Assembly (NCBI RefSeq): GCF_029873635.1
Contig: NC_080428.1
Coordinates: forward strand, 65,689,101 to 65,753,100
Source of the DNA: Malania oleifera
Lineage: Eukaryota; Streptophyta; Magnoliopsida; Santalales; Ximeniaceae
Length of the DNA stretch: 64,000 nt
Reading direction: 5' to 3'
Below the pieces are notes generated by a model. The model did not search any database. It was not told where the DNA came from and saw only the letters and a list, made by a program, of their open reading frames with translations. Shown here one piece after another: positions 35,373 through 47,678 of the stretch (position 1 is its first letter; each line of letters starts with the position of its first letter). A program made the position numbers and the translations under genes.

Positions 35373-36210
35373 TAGGGCCGGCTCTTCACAGTATGGAGCT
35401 CTAGGCGAGATTTAATCAAGGACCCTTAATATTTGGTTTAATATTTTTTTTCTTTCTTTGTTTTTCATATCGGGATTCATATTTTCTTGTTGATATAATT
35501 AAATTTCAAAATTAACACTAACTATAAATTGACAAATTATGTAAACAAATAAAAATAAATTTAATAAGTCTATAGAAATAATAGATTGAAACAATATAAC
35601 CTGATTATTATTATTATTGCAATCGATCGGCGAGCGAGACTTTAGAGATATCGAATTATTGCCGGATACAACGCTCTAACCTCAAAGCTTCCAAAATCTA
35701 AGAAAAAATAGAAAAAAAAAATTCAAAGTGAAAATAAGAGAAAAATAATGCACAAACATTGAAATCAAAATTAGGGTTGATGAAAATTACAGAGAATCGG
35801 AGGCCCGAAGATGATGAACACAAGAGCCGGAGCAAAAATCATAGAGAGACCGAGAGATGAGAGTGAGAGTGTGAGAGGTGGAAAAAAATTTTTAGAGAGG
35901 CTAAGAGAGAGAGATGAGAGTAATAGATAGTTAGAAATATAATAAAATTGTTAGTTGGGAAGTCAATGAGACTTGAAAAAAAAAAATTAAATTGCATTTA
36001 TTTTACATTTCAAAATACAATTTCATTTATTTGTTAGTTGGGAAGTCAATGTATGGGAATAGAGCATAATAAATAATGTTAACATTATTTAATAAAAAAA
36101 AAATTTAGAGCCCCAAAAATATATGATTATATTAAACAAAATTTGGGGGCTGCAAAATTTTTGGGGCCCTAGGCGAGCACCTCAGCCGCCTAAAGGAAGA
36201 GACGACCCTA
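35373..36210. mobile_element. Non-autonomous hAT transposon (838 bp)
   Basis: Terminal inverted repeats TAGGGCCGGCTCTTC (35373) and GAAGAGACGACCCTA (end 36210) match at 13 of 15 positions. An exact 8-bp duplication AATATAAT lies at 35365-35372 and 36211-36218. Subterminal GGAGCTCTAGGCGAG and GGGGCCCTAGGCGAGC are typical of this plant hAT group. No transposase frame is present. A GC-richer inner block (35620-35900) could be captured sequence but was not recognised. Confidence 0.85.
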
Positions 36211-36218
36211 AATATAAT

Positions 36219-38820
36219 TATAAGATTAGTTCATAAAATTTTGGTTATGCTTTAAATATATTATTGTTAAGTTAATTTTTTTAGAATATATATTTAAAAT
36301 TATCTAATACTTAATAAGAGATAAAATTTACTATCTCATATTATTGTTAAGTTAAAAATAAGGTTTTATATAGGCATAAAAATAAGGTTTTACTATCTCA
36401 CTCCCTTTCTTATTATTAGTAAGATAGGTTGCCCCTTTTCATTAATAATAATAAGGTATGCTTTCAATGGGTGAACCTTCGATTTTGGATCGTCTTCTAC
36501 CCAATGTGGTACCCTCTTGTATTTTGGTTTCCATTTGGTTTACCTTGTTCACAAGTTGACTCCATGATAGCAAGAAAGGCAATCTTGTGCTATACTTCAA
36601 TGATCTTTTCCCTACCGATGCATGCAAATTCTCATCATGTCCCAGATCGCATTCCATGAATCGATAGGTGAAGCCTACTCATCCAGCAGCTCCTCTCGTA
36701 GATCAATCAAGAGTTTTGATGCCACTCTTTAAGGTTACTTTTTATATTATACACTTCCACTTAAATTGTTTTCCACTTTTCATACCCCTCTTTTTCTTCT
36801 TAAGATAAAGCAAAGGGCCAAACATGGTGGTGTAGGAGCATCCAATCGGTAAATCTTTTTGGTTTGACAAAGAAGTCTTATGTCGAATAAACCGCATGAT
36901 GGTACGGGAAGCTATAACAAGTAATTGAAAGAGAGAAAGAGATGTATTTATTTATTTTTGTTGTAAAAATAGTTTTCAAGTAATCAAGGAATGTGTGTGC
37001 GCATGTGTGTGTGTGTGTGTTTTTTTTAAGAGCCTTATAAGTTATAACTATGTTTTGTGGTTGATAAATGAGATAATTAATAATAAATAAAATAAATTTT
37101 AATTTATCTCTTTAAAAGAGCCTAATTGATATATTTCCAAAATGTACACATTGTTACATTTCATAAATGACTATGTTTCTTTTTTGAAGAGCCTAATAAA
37201 CAAGTTTGTTTTCATGTCAAACAAAATTTTTATATAATTAAAATGAAGATATACAATTGGTTAAAATGTGAGTTTCTTATTATTTTTTTTAAATTAATAA
37301 ATTTTAGAATATAGCATTTGTTTGTAAATATGTTTCTTTTTTTTAAGAACATAAGAAATGTTCTATTTGATTTGCATAATAAAATGCGATAGAATTTGAA
37401 TAACATAAAAAATTGAATAGAGAGAATGAAAAAATTAAGTGATAAATTTGATTCTATGGTCCTATTCGATTTCATTCTTATATAACAAAAATGTAGATAT
37501 GACACATTCATTACAAAAATATTTATAATTAATTGATAAAAATTTAATGAAATCTTTTATCTTTTAAAGTGGTCTAGTAATTATGTTTCCAAATTGATAC
37601 ATTTTAATATAATTACTTAACTAATTAGAAATTTGTAAAACTCTTTTAAGTGATTGCGTTTTTATTTTAAATATATCATTGGCATCTTCTAGTTTGTGAA
37701 GATTTAAAAGGAACAATAATGTAGTATTGTATGCAAATTGAAACTAATAAATAAGTATTTATATCATACACAAACTATCTTTTTTTTTTAGTGCAAATGG
37801 TGATTATTTATGTCAAATTTCCCTTCAAATAATGGTATTGTTTCTCCTATGCATTATGGCAAAAAATTTCTTTTGGATAATTAGGCCAATTGACTATTCA
37901 TTCAACGTTGTTTATGAGTGCAATATACAAAGTTAGTCGAGTTCCGTTGGAAGTTAAAAGCATAATAATTATTATGCTTCATGTTAATTCTCAACGAGCA
38001 CAAACTCTTTCGGAAGGATAGTAGTCCTTACATCTACTGAATAATGTGAACAGTAAAAATGGCTTTACACAATTTTCTATTATTAGTTTCAATATAAAGC
38101 AACTAATTTTTAAAATATATTTAAATGCAATGGAGAAGATTTAATAAATATTTAAAAAAGTCATCATTGAGATTTTATAGTTTGACTAAAAATTAACTTA
38201 TGATTGATGCTGGTATATTTGTCAATTGGGTAGTGTCAAGCATTTGACAAAATTTGGGTTTTTTTTGGTGATTATTTGGTTGTAAGGCCAAAAACAATAA
38301 AAACAATTAAATAGTTAGGCACAAAATTTATTAAAAATTATTTTTTAAGAAAATAATAAATATAATTCAAAATAATAAAAAATAAATTGGTAGTTAAATA
38401 AAAATTAAAAATAAACACAAAATCTTACCACCGTGTTGAAACAATTTTGCGTTTATATCCTATTTTAATCTTGAAGCACATTTTTTGATTGAGTTATGCT
38501 ATGCAAGCTCGTGATGATACGGACCCACATGCTAGTCTCATTAATGCGTAAGTGTGAGCCCTATACTGTTGTACTAGCAAGATTCTATTATTTAATACAA
38601 ACCTATAAGATTGAGTTTTTTTCTTTTAAAATTGAACAATTAAACTTTCAACAATTTTTTTATTATTATTTTTATTAAAAAAACAAAAATCATAATATTT
38701 TAACAGGAAAATATCTAGAAAATTTGTATGACTAGAATTGAGATATTATCAATAAAAAATCATGACATTAAATTTTACAATAAGCTTTTTCTTTTCCCAT
38801 ACCTTGAATTGGTGCGTAAT
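36219..38820. other. AT-rich spacer, no gene supported
   Basis: A less AT-rich block at 36430-36720 has a 71-codon minus-strand frame (ETKIQEGTTLGRRRSKIEG). It is vaguely gag-like but too weak to call. A (TG)n tract lies at 36991-37020. The rest is AT-rich and featureless to me. Confidence 0.5.
36991..37020. repeat. (TG)n microsatellite
   Basis: TG dinucleotide run interrupted by CGCA near its start, seen directly. Confidence 0.8.
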
Positions 38821-38825
38821 TTTCC

Positions 38826-38835
38826 AATATAAAAT
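38826..38835 (+). promoter_or_regulatory. TATA-like box before the candidate GNOM leader exon
   Basis: AATATAAAAT about 30 bp upstream of a CT-rich stretch typical of plant 5' UTRs. Confidence 0.4.
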
Positions 38836-38856
38836 TTTCTCGCACTTCCGTCTCTC

Positions 38857-39066
38857 GCCTTTTCCACGGAGAACCCTCTCCCTCTCTCGCGCTTTTCCGA
38901 TTGAAAGATATTTCATTTTCCCCAGGCGCTTTTCTCTGTGTTTTGATGCCTTTACATTTTCGTCTCCTCTGCTCGCCTCAGTCTCGCCGCTGCTCTCTCT
39001 CTCTCGTTCTCCTCTCCCTCTCCGCAGGTTCCCCGGCGAAACGCAGTTGCTGGATCTGCTTCGATG
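38857..39066 (+). other. Candidate 5' leader exon (possibly of GNOM)
   Basis: CT-rich, GC-richer block with the look of a plant 5' UTR, ending in GCTTCGATG|GTAAGTC, a strong donor (GT at 39067). No protein-coding similarity. The next coding exon downstream on the same strand is the GNOM start at 54777, with a possible acceptor at 54749. The link to GNOM is an inference; an unrelated non-coding transcript is possible. Confidence 0.45.
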
Positions 39067-41356
39067 GTAAGTCATTTGTCTTGATCCGATGCATTACCCC
39101 CTCCGATCCTTGCAATTCTCGTTCGATTTCGTTCCTGTTGCACTAGTTTTTGATCTCTGCAACGCATTCCGTATGCGCGCGCATGTGTGTGTAGTTTGGC
39201 GTTGATAGACCTCTGTTTGGTGGATGAGAAACTCTGGGAAGTGGAATGGAAGGAAAAATTAGAATCCTTTGTCTGGTGTTGTCTTGGTTTCCGGAAAATT
39301 GGCAAGTAGTTTAGAGTGAGGTAACGCGGCTGTATGAGGCTCAGTTGAGTGGAGGTCTTTAATTTCTGCGAGTCCCCCGAGTGAAAACTGTTGTCTTTGT
39401 CATGCAGTTTATATGTTTCCCCTTCCTCCTGCGTTTTCATTTGCTCCCCCTTGCTGCATTTTCTTGGAAATCAGACGGAGTTACGCACCTGCATTGCTTT
39501 CTTCCTTACTATTCAACTGTTAAATTTAACGAGGTGATTTTATTAGCTCAAGTCTTTGCAGATGGTCTGGGATTAAATGACTGGCTAGCACAGTAGTTAT
39601 GCTACCATATTGAATTAAACTAGGTTCATCAAAATTGGTGGCGTTCGCTAATTTTTCATTTTTGAAGCTCTTTTGTGCTTCTTTTAAAACCTGGCATGCA
39701 TTATATCACCTCATATCTGATCAGGTCTCACAGTTAAACATTCAAACATCGTTCTGCGATCCTAGATCTTTATACTTCTCTATTCTGTTTTTTTATATTT
39801 TAAATTATCTATATGAATCTGTTTCATTGTGTTTTGTCTTGTTCTCATCTATTTAACGTTTGTCCTTTGCTTGCACTAGTTGGTTTTAAGGCATTTAAAT
39901 AAGCTATAGCTTACATGTAGAGCTGCACTATGGTATTCTACATTTGGGAAGAGTATGAGTTGCATTGCATCTGCCAACTTTAACATAGGGAATTAATCAC
40001 TTCTGCACAAGTGGTATTCTTTACAGATCATTGACTTCATCTTACTGTGTAGCATTGCAAAGCAAGGTATCTCATATATTGATTCATGTAGACATTGATA
40101 CATAACGAGTCCACTACACAAAAAATTTGGTTAAGGAATTATTTTTTTGGGTCTTTTTTCTTGTTTTTAGTAGATTCAGTTCTTATTTGATGCAGCTCTG
40201 GCCCTGCGTTAGTCCATATCTTTGAATGAACTTTAAAAAAAAAAAAAAAAAAACTCCTAGTTAAAATGCTTTTCGTTGTCAGAAGGCAGATATTTTATTT
40301 AACATTATTTACAAAAATTTCCGAAGTTATCTTATTTGTAATTTATTGTCCATCTTTCTTGGGCATAATTAATGGGCAGCACCAAGTCACCTGAAACTGC
40401 TTTATCCATCTTGAAAAATTAAGCCACTTCTTTGCATTAGTAGTATGGTTAATAGCATTCATAATTTTTCAGTCCTTAGCTAATTTCAAGTGCTTTTTTG
40501 GTAATTCTTATTGATAGCTATGTATATATTGCATATAATAGTGTGTGGGTTACTCATAATGCATGAATGTGATGCAATTGTGATGGTGGTGGGAGAGGAG
40601 GTGCTGGTTGTAGCAAGGTGTACTTGTGGTCGTGTTGGTGATTGGTGTTGGTTGTTCACTATTAATAGGTGGTGGGAAGGTAGTGGTGCAACTATTTTAG
40701 GCACTGGATGGTGAGTGGGAGGCATTGAAGGTGGTGGGCAATGGCAGTGTAATGGTGGTTGACATCTGTGATTTGGTTCCATTTTTGTGTTGGTTTGATG
40801 AGAGGCTAATGGTGTGATAGTGGGGTAGTTTTTCTTTGTCATGATCGTCACGGTGTTTTAAATGTTTTAGGTAAAATTACCAATTAAAAGATTATCTGTG
40901 CATTGTAGATTATGTTTTATGATATTATTATAGTTGGCAAAAGTGGTTTATTTTGTAATAAAATACGTCTTTCAATTCTGTTTGGTTGGGCAAAGTTGAA
41001 GCTAGAACATGATTGCAATTTCTAGCCTTGATTCCATTTCAACATTTGTCTACTCAAAATTGACTAGCAATCATACTTGTAGTGGAATCAACATTTCCCA
41101 CTGAGCATTTTACCACCTTTTCACAAGAATCACAATTTCATTTGCAAGTATTTTTTTCCTATCTAATAAAATTGACCCTTATAATTTGCATTATTTCAAA
41201 ATTTTCCCCAAACATATGCTGAGCTCTCAATCACTAACCTTGGAATGGGAGAAGTAGTGGATGTGCTAACATTGTGGACACTAAAAGGATGTTAGGCCTA
41301 CTATGTGGAGGGTATTGATGATTGATGAGCAACAAGTGAATACTATCCTAGCTTGG
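39067..41356. other. Spacer or leader-intron sequence before the gypsy element
   Basis: No coding similarity recognised. Holds a poly-A run (40233-40252) and a GT/GG-rich stretch with a simple GGTGGT texture (40570-40770), whose open frames are low-complexity. Confidence 0.5.
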
Positions 41357-41874
41357 TGTCACAAGCCAAGCATGTTCAAGGCATTATGCTTACTTGTGAC
41401 CACTTGTCTTGTGTGCATGTGATGGTTACCATCATGTAAATAGCAGTATAGGTTGTGTTCATTGAGTGTGTCAATGCCTTAATGTAAAATGGGAGTAGGA
41501 CTCCTAAGTCAATTTTATCTTTCCTAGTGTCAGAGCTAAAATAGCATAGAAAGTTCTTTAAGGGAGAGCGAGTTTTCATCAATCATTGTAAAATTTACTA
41601 GCATTTGTAAATGTGTTTAGCCTACTTGCCTCCCTCATTAAACACACTTTGCTTATGGAGTTATTGTTAATAAATTTTACATTGCTTCAATGTTTAATGC
41701 ATGATTGTCATTTACTTACGTAAATTGCTTACTGCTTTTGCTTGCTTTACATTTGACTATTGTGAATGTGTTCTTATGGTAAACCATGGTATACTTTCAC
41801 TGGCTAGTTAAGCAAGAGGACTTTAGTTAGTGCTGCACGACCCTTAAAAAGTGTAAAGTGTTTGGCTTGTGACG
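41357..41874 (+). repeat. 5' LTR of the gypsy element
   Basis: Begins TGTCACAAGCCAAGC and ends GGCTTGTGACG; matches the 3' LTR over its full 518 bp. Confidence 0.85.
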
Positions 41875-42780
41875 ATTTGTATTAGAGTTCAATTAATTGC
41901 TTTGTCAATTCGGTTGCCTTCGTATTGTGGGATTGTGTGAAAAGCATTGGTAAGAGACCATGCCAACCAATAAGAATTGAGGTGCTAGAGGCGCAGGCTA
42001 GAACAACTAACAACATGGTCATGAAGATGGCCAGACTTGCTAAATGTGTTGATGTATTAGAGGGATCACAAAAACCTCAAAGGGTTCCATTGTGGAAAAG
42101 TTAGAGGACTCCTACGCTATAGCAAAAGTTTACAAATTCAGTTGGGGGATCTAAATGCTAAGATGAACTTGATGGTTCATGCTGTGGGAAATTCCAACTC
42201 AATGGAGATAGGATATGGAAGAACAAAGGTGCTAGAACATGGAGCATATGGGTGTGCTTATCATAATAAGGAGTTGGAGAACTTATTATTTATCATAAAA
42301 CAATGCTTTCATGTGACAAGGATCGACTTAGTGGAGGCAAAAGTATCAGTGGCTACAATGTAGATGTGATGGCATACCAAGTATGATGAGATACAAAATG
42401 GAGGGTGTGTAATTGATTGTTGGGTAGACTTGAAGAGAGAACTCAAGGTTCAATTCTTCCTAAGAATTTTGAATATAATGCTCGACAGAAATTGTGAGAC
42501 TGCAAGCAAATTAGTACAATTAGGGAGTGTGCGAAACAATTTTCTGCTTTGATGTTAGATACCTTGGACATATTAGAGAAAGACATGTTGTTCTGTTTTC
42601 TTGAGAGGTTGAAACCATGGGCAAAGGCAGAACTTCATTGACAAAGAATTCAAGACTTGCCTATCACATAGGTTGTGTGAATCGCTTGATGACCATGCTA
42701 AAGAGTGCTTTACAATGTCCAAAGAGAGTGGTATGGGTGTAAACAATGGAAAATCTTTCAAAAAGGGCACACCTAGAAGT

Positions 42781-42795
42781 GGGGGGGGGGGGGGG
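42781..42795. repeat. Poly-G run
   Basis: About fifteen consecutive G bases inside the gypsy gag remnant; rare in this AT-rich window. Confidence 0.8.
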
Positions 42796-45700
42796 TTGTC
42801 GACACCAAGGCATCGACTTAAAAAGAAGTTCCATTGTCTCAATTTTTCAACTCATCTAGGGTTAAGGGTACAATGACATCTTGCTTCTTATGTTGAGGCC
42901 AAAGAGTTGCAAATTGCCCTTGCAAGTCATCACTAAATGCCTTGCAAGCTTCCATTAGGAGGGGGCACAAGGATATGATGAGGATGAGGAGGAAACCTCA
43001 AGGATGGTTGCAATGTGGTAACTCAACGCATTGGAGAGGCAGGCAAAAGAATTGAAAGTTACTCGAGTGAATAGGTTAATGTTTGTAGATTTGTGGATTA
43101 ATGGGAAGAGCACCTGTGCTATGGTGGATACAGAGGCTATCCATAACTTTGTCTCACAGACAAAAGTGCAGAAACTAAATTTGAACTTAGGGATGGATTC
43201 AAGACACGTGAAAGTGGTTAATTTTGCAACTCAGCCTACTTTGGGAGTAGCTAAGCAAGTGATTGTGAAGTTTGGATAGTGGGAGGGACACGCAAATTTC
43301 ACGGCCATGTTGATGCATGATTTCTGAGTGATACTTAGAATGCATTTCTTGAGGGAGACTATGGTGGTACTGATGTCGTTTGATACTTCGCTTTGTTTGA
43401 TAGAAGATCACCATTGCATGGTGTAAGCCAGTGGGAAGAAAGGGGATGATGAGAAGTTCCTCTTAACCATGCAATTTTAGATGGGGTTGAGGAAGGGTGA
43501 ATAGATGCCTAATGCCATCCAAGTTGTGTTGGATGATATAGAGTTGTGTTGCTAGACAAGCTACTTCACAACTTGCCTCCACGATAGGGTGTGGAGCATG
43601 AAGCTGAGTTGTTACCAAGGGTGAAGCCTCCTACTAAACGACCATATCAAATGGTGCTTATAAAATAAGAGAAGTTAAGGAATAAACTTAATGAGTTATT
43701 GGAAGTGGCCATATACATCATTCAAAAGCACCGTTCAGAGCACCGGTGTTATTTCATATGAAATAGAATGAGAGTATGTGGATGTGTGTGGACTATCGTG
43801 TGCTCAACAAGGTGATTTTGTACAACAAGTATCCCATTCAATTGATTGTTGATTTGTTTGATCAACTAAGTCATGCCAAGCACTTTACCAAACTTGACTT
43901 GTGGTCAGACTATTATCAGGTGAGGATGGCAGATGGTGATGAGTCGAAGACCACTTGCGTGATGTGGTACGGGGCATATGAATTCTTTGTGATGTGTTTC
44001 GGGTTGACTAATGCACCTGTGACATTTTGCATGTTGATGAACCAAGTGTTTCATGAGTACCTCGACAAGTTTGTTGTTGTATACTTGGATGATATTGTTG
44101 CCTACAATTTCACTTTGGAGGAACATAAAAAATATTTATGGAAGGTGTTCAATAAACTTAAGGAGAACCATCTTTATATGCTGAGAGATAAGTGCTCTTT
44201 AGCTCAGCTGGACCATCGAATTCCTTGGTTATTTGATCAAGCAGGGTCAAATATGGATAGATAGGAAAAGGTGAGAGCTATTCAAGATTGGAAGATCCTA
44301 ACAACAATGAAGGAGTTGTGCTCCTTTCTTGTCACCACCTATTATTGCAAGTTTGTGGAGGGGTATTGGAGGAGAATTGTCCCATTAGCACAACTCTTGA
44401 AGAATCTCATAGGTGGAACTAGATAGAGGAGTGTCAGGGAGCTTTTGACAACTTAAGGGATGTCATGATGCGAGATCCAACAACGTGAAGCCCTTTCGGG
44501 TGCTGACATATGCATTAGATTATGCTGTTGGTGGAGTCTTGTTGCAGGATGGGCGTCCTGTTCCGATGAGATCCATAAGCTATGTGAAGCAGAGCGTGGA
44601 AGTACATAGTTCAAGACAAAGAGATGCCACCATTGTGTGGCGGCATTGCCTACTTGGGTTGAAGTTCGTGGTGAAAATAGACAACTCGATTGTTAGTCAC
44701 TTCTTCGTACAACGAAAGTAATCACCCAAGCAGGCTTGTTGGCTAGGCTTCTTGGTGGAGTTTGATTTCTTATTTGAGCACAAGGTGGGCAAATGAACTA
44801 AGTTGCAGATGCACTGAGCAGGAAGACCAAGTTTGAGGCCTTACAAATTGTAACACACTTGACAATAAGCATGGTTATCACGACTATGCAGAAGCGCATT
44901 AAGGAGAGAACCTTGTCAAAGATCTAGTTGCCCAAAACCTTATGAAGTTGGCGGAAGAGTGCAAAGCACACTAGTTCTAATTAGAAGATAAATTAATGAT
45001 GACACATGGTAATCAACGTAATGGCTCTTTGTGCCTCGAGCTAGTGATTTGAGGAAGACACACTGGCATTCTTGAAGCTGAGGTATTATTGGCCACACTT
45101 GTGTGATGAGGTGGTTGAGCATACTCGAACTTGTCTCACATGCCAGAAAGACAAGGTGGAGTGGAAGAACATTGTAGAGTTGTTTAAGCCCCTTCAAGTT
45201 CCAATGAGACCAAAGGAGAGTGTCTTACTTGGCTTCTTCACCAGCTTGCCTGGAGTTGGGGATGTAGGATCTATACTTGTGGTTATTAATAGGTTTTCAA
45301 AGTATGGTACTTTCATACCCTTTCAAAGTATTGTTTGGCAAAGGAGACAACACAATCTTTTTTGAAACATGTTGTGAAGCATTGGAGTGTTCCCCAAGAC
45401 ATTGTCAGTGACCAAGACTCGAGATACATAGGCAACTTCTAGACAAAACTTTTTAGAATGCTCAGTTCATAGCTTGAAATCTCTTCAAGTTACCACCAGC
45501 AAATAGATGGACAAACGGAGAGACTCAATGTGCTACTAGGGGAGCACTTGCATCATTTTGTCATCAATAATGAGAAAAATTGGGTGTAGCTACTCGACGT
45601 GGCCCAGTTTTGTTTCAATGCTCAAAAGAGTTCAATAATCAACAAGAACGCTTTTGAGCTTGTTACAGGTTAGTAGCCGTTGTTACCTCACAAAGTGGAC

Positions 45701-46789
45701 AAGCTGTATAGGGAAAAGAGTCTGAGAGCATACTTGGATAGAATGGAGCTAGAATGTAGAGATCACATAAGCTTACTTGGAGATGGCTTCCAAGCGGATG
45801 AAGAAGTGGGTAGATCATGAGACAAGATTGCACTTCAATGTGCGTTGCTTGGTGCTTGTTAAGCTCCACCTATAATAGATAAAGTCACTACAAGGTCGAG
45901 ATATGAGACTACTTCATAAAAATGAAGGACTAGTCTCCATCTTGGCTGAAGTTAGGAAGGTTTCTTACAAGGTTGATCCTTCGACTGGGATGAAAGTGCA
46001 TCCCGTGTTTCACGTCAGCTGCCTTGAGCTATTCAATTTAGACATTGAAGATTCAAGAAGTTAGTCAACTAGAGCACTGTTGAAGATAATGCAACCAGAC
46101 AGAAGAGAAGTTGAGGTCATCTTTGCAAATAGGGAGTTCACATCATCAAGGAAGAAGCAGTACGACTTCTTGCATTAGAGACGAAGAAATGTTTTTGGAC
46201 AAAGTTGAAGAGTACTTAACGTCAAAGTCTATGTGGGGACATTGCTTAAGTGGGGGAGAATGTCACGAGCCAAGCTTGTTCAGAGCATTATGCTTGCTTG
46301 TGACCGCTTGCCTTGTGTGCATGTGAGGGGTTACCATTATGTAAATAGATATATAGGTTTTTTTCATTAAGTGTGTTTAATGCCTTGGTGTAGAATGGGA
46401 GTACGACTCGTCTATTAGTTTTATGTTTTCCAGTTTGGGAACTAAAATAGAATATAAAGCTCTTTAAGGGAGGGTGAATGTTCATCGATCATTGTAAAAT
46501 TCACTGGCATTTGTAAATGTGTTTAGCCTACTTACCTCCCTCACTAAACACATGTTGTATGTGGAGGTTTTATTAATGAATTACGTTGCTTCAATGTTTA
46601 CCGTGTGATTTAGGGGTGGCAAAACGGGTTGGAACCCGATGGTTGACCTGTGACTCGCCCGTTTAAATTGGGTTTAGGCTCAATACAAGCTGACCCGTTT
46701 ATAAATGGGTCAACTTGGTCCCAACTCGTTTATTAAACGAGTTAGGCGGGTTCGGATTGGATCACCCGTCGGGTGACCCGTTTATCTTA

Positions 46790-46827
<38 letters not shown>

Positions 46828-46852
46828 GTATGTATATATATATATATATATG
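46790..46852. repeat. (TA)n / (TATG)n microsatellite inside the hAT
   Basis: Alternating TA and TATG repeats, seen directly. Confidence 0.85.
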
Positions 46853-47035
46853 TAATATTAATATAACTTAACCAGCCGTCCAACCCATTTCCATTCCATT
46901 GGGCATTCGCAGATCTATGATCTGTTCTGCCATCTACGACTCTGCAATCTTCTTCTTCACATATCAGATTCACAAATCACAACTTCGTTCCTCCCCCTCA
47001 CCTTCTCTCTTTCTCTCTCTCTCTAAGGTCTTCTC

Positions 47036-47209
47036 ATGGCACCAAAGGCGGAGAAGAAATCGGCCAAGAAGAAGCCGGCGTTGGAAAACCTGGCAGAGGA
47101 GAAGAAAGGTCGCAGCAGCAGAGAAATCTCCAGCGGAGAAGAAGGCGAAAGCCGAGAAGAAGAAGTGGATGAAGAAGAGGGTGGAGAGTCGGAGACCTAC
47201 AAGATCTAA
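47036..47209 (+). pseudogene. Histone H2B N-terminal fragment captured by the hAT element
   Basis: The ATG at 47036 opens MAPKAEKKSAKKKPA, the N-terminus typical of plant H2B. Further on, another frame reads VAAAEKSPAEKKAKAEKKK, and the original frame ends ETYKI followed by a stop, where H2B has SVETYKIYIFKVLKQ. The coding similarity therefore needs two frame changes and stops at the start of the histone fold. About 130 bp upstream, including a CT-rich stretch before CTTCTCATGGC, look like the gene's 5' UTR. The histone-fold part is missing, so no functional histone can be made. The fragment lies wholly within the hAT ends. Confidence 0.8.
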
Positions 47210-47678
47210 AGTAAGGGTTTGCTGAGGAGCATTTATGGGTTTGATGTGAAATGGTAAGGAATGCTTTTTTTTTTTTTAATTTTAAAAATTTATGTCAATT
47301 TTTTTTTTTTATATAAAATTTTTAAAATAAATAAATTATCATTTTAAATGGGTGACTCGTTTTTTAAACGGGCGGGTTTGGGTTTACATACTAGTGACCT
47401 GTTAATAAACGGGTCAACCCAAACCCGAACCCATTTAACCCCAACCCGTTTATGGCCCGCCCGAACCTGGCCTATTAACTCGTTTTGTCACCCCTAGTGT
47501 GATTGTTAATTGCTTACATGAATTTCTTACTACTACTGCTTACATTGCATTCAATTGTAGTGAATGTGTTCTTGTGGTAAATTGCGGTATACTTCTGCTG
47601 ATTGGTCAAGCAGGAGGGCTTTAGCTAGTGCTGCACCACCCTTCACAAGCTGTGAAGTTTTTGGCCTATGACACTTGG

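Larger units (their letters stand above)
46611..47496. mobile_element. Non-autonomous hAT transposon carrying a histone H2B gene fragment
   Basis: Terminal inverted repeats TAGGGGTGGCAAAACGGGTT and AACTCGTTTTGTCACCCCTA pair at 17 of 20 positions. The 8-bp duplication GTGTGATT is exact (46603-46610 and 47497-47504). Subterminal regions repeat ACCCGTTTATAAACGGGT-like wording known from a common plant hAT group. The centre holds a (TA)n/(TATG)n tract (46790-46852) and a 5' piece of an H2B gene (about 46905-47215). No transposase is present. Confidence 0.9.
41357..47673 (+). mobile_element. Ty3/gypsy element with both LTRs and target duplication (fossil)
   Basis: 5' LTR 41357-41874 is followed by a tRNA-Met-like primer site (41877-41890). 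The gag region (about 42100-42900), protease-like segment (FVDLWINGKSTCAMVDTEA, 43085-43145) and reverse transcriptase with YLDD (43776-44264) come next. RNase H-like (44485-44720) and integrase with an HTC..C motif (45072 onward) segments, a purine tract (46251-46260) and the 3' LTR (46261-47673) complete it. CTTGG on both sides (41352-41356, 47674-47678) is an exact target duplication. The internal frames have many breaks, so it is inactive. A hAT element lies in the 3' LTR; without it the LTRs are 518 and 519 bp. About 18 differences in the first 125 aligned bases suggest an old insertion. Confidence 0.9.
46261..47673 (+). repeat. 3' LTR of the gypsy element (split by a hAT)
   Basis: Begins TGTCACGAGCCAAGC just after the purine tract and ends GGCCTATGACA. 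The hAT and its duplicated 8 bp account for all extra length over the 5' LTR. Confidence 0.85.

Noticed and set aside
36442-36657. Minus-strand 71-codon frame as a gag remnant
   Set aside because: No zinc knuckle, protease or LTR nearby; similarity too weak to name.
38749-39075. Arg/Glu-rich minus-strand frame over the candidate GNOM leader exon
   Set aside because: Reads through CT-rich UTR-like sequence; low-complexity composition explains it.
46899-47225. A 108-codon plus-strand frame as an independent gene
   Set aside because: It is one frame through the captured H2B fragment and its leader; the N-terminal half is translated UTR.
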